6,383 nucleotides of DNA from JAGOBX01 sp017999075 [NCBI: Candidatus Babelota bacterium] (GTDB lineage: Bacteria > JAGOBX01): positions 1 through 6,383 of the forward strand of contig JAGOBX010000213.1 of assembly GCA_017999075.1 (NCBI GenBank). Reading direction: 5' to 3'. Positions 1-5,316 of the stretch are shown here, piece after piece; positions within the stretch are counted from its first letter, which is position 1; every line of letters begins with the position of its first letter. The translations under genes were made by a program, and so were the position numbers. Under the pieces are notes generated by a model. It did no database searches, was not told the origin of the DNA, and saw nothing but the letters and a program-made list of their open reading frames with translations.

Positions 1-34
1 CCCTGGGAAACTTTTTAATATGGATGGAAATAAT

Positions 35-219
35 TTAAGTTTTATTGAGTTCGAAACTTTCAAAAATATTTTTTAATGTTTGGTTATTGCGGGTTGCTGA
101 CCGCCGAATAATTCAGCAATTTTATCCTGCGTCAGCCCATTATTCTCATTATGCAGAAAAAATTCCACTTTTACTTTACCATTACTATTCGGTAAAAGTG
201 TTGATTTATTTGGATAAAA
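35..219 (-). pseudogene. Remnant of a RhuM-family gene (N-terminal helix-turn-helix part), frameshifted
   Basis: The minus strand from 219 to 73 reads a stop-free stretch that includes NGKVKVEFFLHNENN and then LTQDKIAELFG, followed by PAITKH and a TAA stop at 73-75. This resembles the N-terminal part of RhuM-family proteins, where a GKVKVEV strand leads into a helix-turn-helix of the form LTQ-x-x-(I/M)AELFG. If one T is restored after the CAT codon at 76-78, the frame continues as HLKNIFESFELNKT before another stop at 35-37, and HLKNIFESGEL is the expected family continuation. The fragment therefore has a one-base deletion, no start codon in frame (a stop sits at 220-222), and only about 60 of roughly 300 or more codons. 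RhuM-family genes are often found inside type I R-M operons, which fits the context. The function of intact RhuM proteins is poorly known. The remnant may extend past the left edge, but 1-34 shows nothing recognisable. Confidence 0.75.
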
Positions 220-250
220 TTAGAATAAAATAAGACATTGTTTTTTTGTT

Positions 251-266
251 TATAATTCGAAATATA
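251..266. repeat. 16-bp near-palindrome just after the ATPase stop
   Basis: The sequence tataattcgaaatata pairs at 7 of 8 positions around a TTCGAA core. It sits 2 nt past the ATPase stop. On the coding strand it is followed by an A-rich run rather than a T-run, so it does not look like an intrinsic terminator. The rest of 220-268 shows nothing recognisable. Confidence 0.55.
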
Positions 267-268
267 AA

Positions 269-2131
269 TCATCCAATAGGACATTTTCCTTTTATGAATT
301 CGAAAATAGGACGAAATATTTCGAAATATTTTGATTCAACTGTGGGAACAATATTTTGAGCAAAATTGACTTTTTGCTTATCACTAATAAATTTTATAAA
401 ATTATCTGTTCGAGTTATATCTTCAATAAAATAATTCTCTAATCCTTGAACTCCATAAAATAACAATTCTATCGTTAATAAAGATTTGCCGCCGTATGTT
501 CCTCCAGTATTACTATTAATTACCTGTTTAGCAATCAATGAATTAGAAGGAACAGGTAATAACATTGAGTAGGAATTATAATTTTTATATTTTTTTGTTA
601 AACATTTATATGGATCGCTTTGAATATCATCTCCTAATTGATTCCAATCGTTATACGCTTCATCAAAATCGAAAATAGAAAAAAATATTCTATCACGATA
701 ATTTTGATATAAGTCTGTATCCTTCATCAGATTTCGTAAAAAATTTTTTGAAAATGCGTTTTGTATCTCGAATTTTCTTTTTTCCAAAGGATAAAGCTTG
801 TTCCATGCGGTTTCAAATATCATTTCATCAGAAACTCCTTCAGTAAACAAAATCGGCTGTGTTGTCTTTTTCAAGATTTTGTTAATGCACTTTATGATTT
901 CATTTTCTGAATATGTCATTAGACCGGCGGAGAGTGAAGAAATAATATCTTTTTTGTTTGCTGCGCCTGCTTCTGCAGCATAATTGCGTAATTCGAAATT
1001 TACTAATCGTTCCTGTTCTAAAGCTGCGATAGTTGAAGGGCTGTGAGTAGTTAACAATACATGATTTTTTCGCCGCGCCGGTTCGGAAATCATATTGGTT
1101 TGCTTAAGGAATTCAAATTGCCATTCCGGATGTAAGAATGAATCAGGTTCGTCCATTAGCGTCAGACAATTTCTATCCTGAAATGATTCTAATAATGAAT
1201 ATAAATAAATTGATTGGAACTGACCATCGCTGAAATAATTAATGTCTTGCTGTTGATCATTTTGCAGAGTTACATTAAATTTGATGTCATCGATAATATC
1301 AATAATCTTAATTTCATTAAATAATTCTATTAGTTTATCAACAGAATCGGATTGAAATTCTTTTTTGAATTTTTTTATGCTTATAAAATATTTGTAATAT
1401 GGTTTATTTACATTGGATATATAACCGCTTAGTCGTAATTCGGGAACATCGCAAGTTGATAATCGCCGAAGGAATTCTCTTGCCTGTCCCTCTATTCCCC
1501 AAAAAAGAGTTTTATCATCAGCGCGATCAATTTTAAAAGTGCGCCTAACTATATACGGACGTTTTAATGTGATGATAAATTCTTGCTCAACATTTTGAAT
1601 CCCAAGTTTTTCTTTAATACCTTTAGCAATATTTTCATCAAAAGGTTGTGTAAGAAATATGGTTATAAGTAATTTTTTATATGCCCTGTCAAAATACATA
1701 AATCTATTGAAATCAACATTTTTTCCGCCGCGAAAAAACCGTTTAATCATTGCCTGAAATTTTGAATTTGAATAATTCACATTTTCATTATGTCCGGAAT
1801 AATAGATGAGTATGTTATCAGGCAGCGGTGTATCCGAGATACGTTTTCTCGCTGTTCCGTTAATTTTAAGAATATTATTTTTCCATTCGATTTCAGTAGA
1901 TGCATTATTAATTTCAAATTTAATTGTATATTCAAAACTAATAATCGGCCGAGCCCTTCTATTATTAAACTCATATAAATGCCGAAAAATCTCAATTAAT
2001 GCTTCAAATAAATTTGATTTGCCTGTTCCATTTTTTCCGACAAAAACATCGATAAAACTATTTCCATCAAAATTTAAATTGAACTCTTTTAGATTTTTGT
2101 ATCGACTTATATAAATTGTTTTTAATCTCAT
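269..2131 (-). CDS. OLD-like ATPase with C-terminal TOPRIM nuclease domain, R-M-linked accessory protein
   Basis: This is probably a soluble ATP-dependent nuclease or effector of the overcoming-lysogenization-defect (OLD) class. Its 620 residues carry a complete ABC-type ATPase: Walker A at 32-39 (GKNGTGKS), a YYSGHNE segment at 110-116 typical of AAA_21/AAA_15 proteins, a signature-like FSDGQFQS at 300-307, Walker B at 322-330 (CLTLMDEPD, likely catalytic Glu328) and a switch His at 363 (TTHSPST). From about 425 a TOPRIM domain follows: Glu431 in TEGVSDE and the DxD pair Asp488/Asp490 in IFDFD, the expected metal ligands. The start ATG overlaps the hsdS stop (ATGA). No Shine-Dalgarno site is visible, so translation is probably coupled to hsdS. 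A 360-nt sample (541-900) is about 27% GC, well below hsdM. No UvrD helicase gene follows, which argues against a standard Gabija pair. The fold call is firm; the biological role is inferred from position. Confidence 0.88.
   Translation of the reverse strand: MRLKTIYISRYKNLKEFNLNFDGNSFIDVFVGKNGTGKSNLFEALIEIFRHLYEFNNRRARPIISFEYTIKFEINNASTEIEWKNNILKINGTARKRISDTPLPDNILIYYSGHNENVNYSNSKFQAMIKRFFRGGKNVDFNRFMYFDRAYKKLLITIFLTQPFDENIAKGIKEKLGIQNVEQEFIITLKRPYIVRRTFKIDRADDKTLFWGIEGQAREFLRRLSTCDVPELRLSGYISNVNKPYYKYFISIKKFKKEFQSDSVDKLIELFNEIKIIDIIDDIKFNVTLQNDQQQDINYFSDGQFQSIYLYSLLESFQDRNCLTLMDEPDSFLHPEWQFEFLKQTNMISEPARRKNHVLLTTHSPSTIAALEQERLVNFELRNYAAEAGAANKKDIISSLSAGLMTYSENEIIKCINKILKKTTQPILFTEGVSDEMIFETAWNKLYPLEKRKFEIQNAFSKNFLRNLMKDTDLYQNYRDRIFFSIFDFDEAYNDWNQLGDDIQSDPYKCLTKKYKNYNSYSMLLPVPSNSLIAKQVINSNTGGTYGGKSLLTIELLFYGVQGLENYFIEDITRTDNFIKFISDKQKVNFAQNIVPTVESKYFEIFRPIFEFIKGKCPIG
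314..331. repeat. 18-bp perfect palindrome inside the ATPase gene
   Basis: The sequence aaatatttcgaaatattt is its own reverse complement. It lies in the C-terminal codons of the ATPase gene (KYFEIF). In such AT-rich DNA it may be chance. Confidence 0.7.
2128..2131 (-). promoter_or_regulatory. ATGA stop-start overlap, hsdS to ATPase gene
   Basis: The ATPase start ATG (2129-2131) overlaps the hsdS stop TGA (2128-2130). The 20 nt before the ATG (read as AAATACAAAAC and flanks) hold no purine-rich Shine-Dalgarno site. Translation of the ATPase therefore probably depends on ribosomes finishing hsdS. Confidence 0.85.
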
Positions 2132-3843
2132 TTGTTTTGTATTTGCGCTAAAACAGCGTCGAATATTTTGATTTTTTTTTCTTCGCTTGATTTTATTTGT
2201 TTATCAAGCGTATCGCAAAGAGTCATAAGCCGCTCGATTTTGGTTACTATACGTTTTTGCTCGGGAAGAGGCGGAAGTGGAAATAAATAATTTCTTAAAA
2301 ATCCTAGTGAAACAAAACTTTGTACTGCCCCAGAAGAGATTGCTTTCATTTTTTTTTGCGTATAAAAAAAATAATAGTAAACAAATTTTGTATTTGGCGT
2401 ATTATCTCGATAATATTTAAAAAGAGCAATATTTTTTATTGAAAATTCATCATTGGTATTTACAATAACCGGATTTCCAATACTACCTATCATTGCAAAA
2501 AGAATATCACCTTTTTCAACTTTAGATCGTTCTATTGTTTTTAAATGATCCTCTTTTGAAATAAATTTTATATCATCAAAACTAAGTTTACCTGTATATA
2601 AATTTTTACTTGTAATAAGCGGGTAACCGACTTGTACATATTTGGGAGTATCATGAGTTCCATCTCTAACATCTAAAGCATCGTTTAATCTTACCCATTC
2701 CCAGCCTTTTGGCAATTCGTATGGAATTTCATTTGGTTTAATTGGCGGCAGCGGTTTAGGTTCTTTAATTTTGCCTTCTTTAATCAGACGCTTTTTTTCT
2801 GATTCAATTTCTTTTAAGAGTTCGGATGCCGGCGGGTCATTTGGGTTCTGCGGCACAAGTTTGCCTTGCATTGCAATTTGGAGTATTGCTTTTTTCAATT
2901 CCAAAATATTTTCCGAAATAGAATATAATTTTGAAAATTGCTTAGTAATAAATTGCCAGGATTTATTAAATTCATTTGGCTGTTTTGAATTTAAAAGCCG
3001 ATTTAACGCAGAAGTATGAACTGCTAATTGTTTTTGATTGCGTTCATTTTTCTGTTTTTCTAATGTATCACATAATGCCATTAGTTGATCAATTTTTGAA
3101 ACGATACGTTTCTGCTCGGTGAAGGATGGAAAAGGAATTAAGAATTTAGCAATATTTGCCATACTTAAATTTGCTCGAGCATTATCAACTTGTTTAGAAA
3201 ACATATATGATAGGCAAATAGAACTATTTAAAAAATATAACAAATAATTTAAATCTGTATATTTGCCAATATATATCAACCTAATTAAACAAACTGCTTG
3301 ATTTATATTTGCAATTTCATCTAAATCGTAATATGCCACTCGACCAATAGAAGCGCCAACAATATTCATTAATATATCGAATTTTTGTAATATTGATCTC
3401 GGTTCTATTTCATTAAATTTGTATTCGACATATTTTTTATTATTAAATTTAAGTTTAAAATTATCTACATTTTCACTTGTTATAAATAAAATCCCATTTG
3501 ATGAATCTGTATAATTTATTCCTTGCCAATTTGGCGATGAACCTTTAGTAATTAAAGCAGAAATCTCCCCCAATCTCACCCACACCCAATTCTCCGGTAA
3601 TTCATACGGTATTTCCTCATTCTTTATCTGCGGCAGCGGTTCCTGTTTTTTGATTTTTCCTTCTTTTAGTAATCTTGATTTTTCAGCTTCGATTTCTTTT
3701 AATAGTTCTTTGGCAGGCTGGTCATTTTTATTTTGCGGCGCGAGTTTACCTTTCATAGCGAGCGATAAAATCAGCCCGCGCAGTTTTTTTATGCCGTCAG
3801 GCGTTTCAAGGGCTATATCAAAACAGCGCTGTAATGAATCCAT
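2128..3843 (-). CDS. hsdS: Type I restriction-modification specificity subunit S (HsdS), two TRDs, type IB layout
   Basis: This subunit recognises the bipartite DNA target and holds HsdM and HsdR. At 571 residues it is longer than the usual 400-450 and fits the EcoAI/EcoEI kind (about 590), which has an N-terminal extension. The order is proximal repeat A (20-91), TRD1 (about 92-237), distal repeat A (238-264, with TEQKRIVSKI), a linker and helical spacer, proximal repeat B (315-386), TRD2 (about 387-522) and distal repeat B (523-549, with PEQKRIVTKI). Each half ends in a helix that would set the spacing between half-sites. TRD2 contains RDGTHDTPKY (393-402) and GDILFAMIGSIG (445-456), signatures common among HsdS TRDs. 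The start at 3843 has a perfect GGAGG 6 nt upstream, inside the last codons of hsdM. Both halves are intact, with no frameshift. The target sequence cannot be read from the protein by eye. Confidence 0.97.
   Translation of the reverse strand: MDSLQRCFDIALETPDGIKKLRGLILSLAMKGKLAPQNKNDQPAKELLKEIEAEKSRLLKEGKIKKQEPLPQIKNEEIPYELPENWVWVRLGEISALITKGSSPNWQGINYTDSSNGILFITSENVDNFKLKFNNKKYVEYKFNEIEPRSILQKFDILMNIVGASIGRVAYYDLDEIANINQAVCLIRLIYIGKYTDLNYLLYFLNSSICLSYMFSKQVDNARANLSMANIAKFLIPFPSFTEQKRIVSKIDQLMALCDTLEKQKNERNQKQLAVHTSALNRLLNSKQPNEFNKSWQFITKQFSKLYSISENILELKKAILQIAMQGKLVPQNPNDPPASELLKEIESEKKRLIKEGKIKEPKPLPPIKPNEIPYELPKGWEWVRLNDALDVRDGTHDTPKYVQVGYPLITSKNLYTGKLSFDDIKFISKEDHLKTIERSKVEKGDILFAMIGSIGNPVIVNTNDEFSIKNIALFKYYRDNTPNTKFVYYYFFYTQKKMKAISSGAVQSFVSLGFLRNYLFPLPPLPEQKRIVTKIERLMTLCDTLDKQIKSSEEKKIKIFDAVLAQIQNK
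2197..2277 (-). repeat. hsdS distal conserved repeat, copy B
   Basis: This encodes HsdS residues 523-549 (EQKRIVTKIERLMTLCDTL) and leads into the C-terminal helix. Together with copy A it marks the boundary of each swappable TRD. Confidence 0.88.
2278..2685 (-). other. HsdS target-recognition domain 2 (approximate limits)
   Basis: This encodes residues about 387-522, which read the other half-site. It carries RDGTHDTPKY and PLITSKNL, then SKVEKGDILFAMIGSIGN, a TRD type that is widespread in type I HsdS proteins. GC is about 24% in 2341-2640 (73 of 300 by hand count). Confidence 0.8.
2686..2901 (-). repeat. hsdS proximal conserved repeat, copy B
   Basis: This encodes HsdS residues 315-386, the second copy of the scaffold, placed in front of TRD2. 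It ends in EIPYELPKGWEWVRL, matching EIPYELPENWVWVRL of copy A. The pair gives HsdS its two-fold pseudo-symmetry, with one HsdM expected on each half. Confidence 0.9.
3052..3132 (-). repeat. hsdS distal conserved repeat, copy A
   Basis: This encodes HsdS residues 238-264, ending TRD1 with the EQKRIVSKIDQLMALCDTL segment that begins the spacer helix. It is 18 of 27 residues identical to the copy at residues 523-549. Confidence 0.88.
3133..3570 (-). other. HsdS target-recognition domain 1 (approximate limits)
   Basis: This encodes residues about 92-237, which read one half of the DNA target. It contains the DILMNIVGASIGRVAYY core (from residue 156) typical of type I TRDs. GC is about 23% in 3181-3540 (84 of 360 by hand count), far below the flanking repeats, which suggests acquisition from a different source. 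Confidence 0.8.
3571..3786 (-). repeat. hsdS proximal conserved repeat, copy A
   Basis: This encodes HsdS residues 20-91. Aligned by hand with copy B (residues 315-386) it is 49 of 72 residues identical without gaps, including KELLKEIE, KEGKIK and EIPYELP. It is the conserved scaffold in front of TRD1. GC is 39% in 3601-3780, like hsdM and unlike the TRDs. Confidence 0.9.
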
Positions 3844-3845
3844 TA
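3841..3845 (-). promoter_or_regulatory. TAATG stop-start overlap, hsdM to hsdS
   Basis: The hsdM stop TAA (3843-3845) shares its last A with the hsdS start ATG (3841-3843). Such overlaps favour coupled translation and fixed ratios of the two methylase subunits. Confidence 0.9.
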
Positions 3846-5291
3846 CTTTCCTCCAAGCGCCTGCATCAATTCTTTTTTCAACAGCTCGCGTGTTGAAATA
3901 AGTTGTTTTGATAATTCTTCATATTCAGCCATCAGCGTTTCAGGGTCGCCGTATTCGATTTCAACAATATGCGGATTTTTGAAATCGAGATTATAATTTT
4001 TTTCTTCAATTTCTTTTGCAGTAACTTTCCAGGCATATTCATTTGTTTTCCGTTTATTCCACCATTTTTTTTCGCGTTCAAATTCTTCAATAGTCAAGGG
4101 ATTACGGCGCGAATAAGATTTATAACCTTCAGGATATGGATGCTCAAAAAACCATACGAATTTAGTAGGTCCGCATTTATCGAAAAATAAAATATTAGTG
4201 TTAATGTTTGTATATGGACTGAATACGCTTTTCGGCAGACGAACGATTGTATGCAGATTAAAATCCTCAAGCAGTTCCTTTTTCAAAGTTGTTTTCACGC
4301 CCTCGCCAAACAGAAAACCGTCAGGCAGGACAACAGCGGCGCGGCCTGTATCCTGTTTCAATCGATGCATAATAAGCACCATAAATAAATCCGCGGTTTC
4401 GCGCGTTCTGTATTTCAAGGGAAAATTATTTTCAATGCCGTCTTCTTCCATACCGCCAAAAGGCGGATTTGTAATCACAATATCAACCCTGTCCTTTGGT
4501 CCGTAATCTTTGAGCGGTCTGCTCAATGTATTATCGTGTTGAATATTATTTGGCACATCAATTCCGTGAAGCATCATATTTGTAACTGCAAGCATATGCG
4601 GCAGCGGCTTTTTTTCAACGCCAAAAATTGCAGCGGTTAGAATATCGTTGTCATTTCCTGTTTTAATCTGTTTTTTCAAATGTTCAATTGTATTTGTTAA
4701 AAAACCGCCGGTTCCGCAGGCAGGGTCAAGCACAGATTCGCCTAATTGCGGGTTAATGATATCAACCATAAATTGCGTGACTGCGCGCGGTGTATAGTAT
4801 TCTCCGGCATTGCCGGCAGACTGCAGGTCAGCGAGTATTTTTTCATAAATATCATTGAAAAGATGACGGTCATCTGAAGAATTAAAATCAAGATCATTCT
4901 GGATTGTATTTATAACCTGCCTGAGCAGAATCCCTGATTTCATATAATTATATGCGTCTTCAAATATACTGCCTACAACTTTACCCTGCGCCGATACTCC
5001 GGCTGAAGTTGCCAGTCTTTTTAATGCTGGAAAAAGATCGTTATTGACAAAATCAATCAGTTCATCTCCAGTCATACCTTCAGCATTTGCAGCCCAATTT
5101 GTCCATTGAAACCGCGATTGCAGCGGCGATTTATAATTATTGACAGTAATCTTCCATTCTTTTTCTTTATCATCGAATATTTTTAAAAACAAAAGCCAGA
5201 CCATCTGGCTTATACGCTGGGCGTCGCCGTCAACGCCGACATCCTTTCGCATTATATCCTGAATAGTTTTAATCAATGTGTTAATTGGCAT
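3843..5291 (-). CDS. hsdM: Type I restriction-modification DNA methyltransferase subunit M (HsdM)
   Basis: This is an N6-adenine DNA methyltransferase that uses S-adenosylmethionine and works as HsdM2-HsdS1. The 482 residues are close to the length of EcoAI/EcoEI-type HsdM proteins. Residues 1-140 form the helical HsdM N-terminal domain. Residues 163-171 (GEYYTPRAV) are the conserved segment before the catalytic domain. Residues 187-198 (VLDPACGTGGFL) are the SAM-binding motif I, and residues 275-278 (NPPF) are catalytic motif IV of the gamma class. The C-terminal tail (about 450-480) is helical and probably packs on HsdS. All key motifs are present, so the enzyme looks active. The start ATG at 5291 has a GGGGA ribosome-binding site 7 nt upstream. 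The TAA stop overlaps the hsdS start by one base (TAATG). A 360-nt sample (4321-4680) is 41% GC by hand count, higher than the TRDs and the ATPase gene. Confidence 0.98.
   Translation of the reverse strand: MPINTLIKTIQDIMRKDVGVDGDAQRISQMVWLLFLKIFDDKEKEWKITVNNYKSPLQSRFQWTNWAANAEGMTGDELIDFVNNDLFPALKRLATSAGVSAQGKVVGSIFEDAYNYMKSGILLRQVINTIQNDLDFNSSDDRHLFNDIYEKILADLQSAGNAGEYYTPRAVTQFMVDIINPQLGESVLDPACGTGGFLTNTIEHLKKQIKTGNDNDILTAAIFGVEKKPLPHMLAVTNMMLHGIDVPNNIQHDNTLSRPLKDYGPKDRVDIVITNPPFGGMEEDGIENNFPLKYRTRETADLFMVLIMHRLKQDTGRAAVVLPDGFLFGEGVKTTLKKELLEDFNLHTIVRLPKSVFSPYTNINTNILFFDKCGPTKFVWFFEHPYPEGYKSYSRRNPLTIEEFEREKKWWNKRKTNEYAWKVTAKEIEEKNYNLDFKNPHIVEIEYGDPETLMAEYEELSKQLISTRELLKKELMQALGGK
3850..3854 (-). 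promoter_or_regulatory. Ribosome-binding site of hsdS, inside hsdM
   Basis: The minus strand reads GGAGG here, 6 nt before the hsdS ATG. It is made by the last Gly-Gly-Lys codons of hsdM, so the hsdM end and the hsdS start are locked together. This strong site supports the start at 3843 and allows independent entry of ribosomes on hsdS. Confidence 0.9.
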
Positions 5292-5298
5292 TTATTAT

Positions 5299-5303
5299 TC
5301 CCC
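5299..5303 (-). promoter_or_regulatory. Ribosome-binding site of hsdM
   Basis: The minus strand reads GGGGA 7 nt before the hsdM ATG, within the 25-nt hsdR-hsdM spacer. It is a moderate Shine-Dalgarno match and supports the start at 5291. No promoter-like element fits in this short spacer, so hsdM is probably transcribed with hsdR. Confidence 0.75.
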
Positions 5304-5316
5304 GTTTTTTTTGAAA

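Noticed and set aside
1-20. Possible small hairpin ccctggg followed by a T-run on the plus strand
   Set aside because: The stem is only about three base pairs and no plus-strand gene ends here, so it does not support a terminator call.
45-233. A plus-strand reading frame of 62 codons
   Set aside because: It lies opposite the RhuM remnant, whose minus-strand frame matches a known family. The plus-strand protein shows no recognisable motif.
1806-2114. A plus-strand frame of 102 codons opposite the ATPase N-terminus
   Set aside because: It is a shadow of the Walker A region of the ATPase gene, with no ribosome-binding site or family features.
269-2131. Reading the ATPase gene as GajA of a Gabija system
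   Set aside because: The ATPase-TOPRIM layout is similar, but no UvrD-like GajB gene follows; downstream is a RhuM remnant, and the gene is coupled to hsdS.
2128-3843. hsdS as a phase-variable inverting locus
   Set aside because: I found no long inverted repeats, no second silent hsdS copy and no recombinase gene in the window; the two repeats are direct and diverged at DNA level.
4198-4506. A plus-strand frame of 102 codons opposite hsdM
   Set aside because: It lies across the conserved motif IV region of hsdM, which accounts for the sequence; its protein is Ser/Arg-rich with no known pattern.
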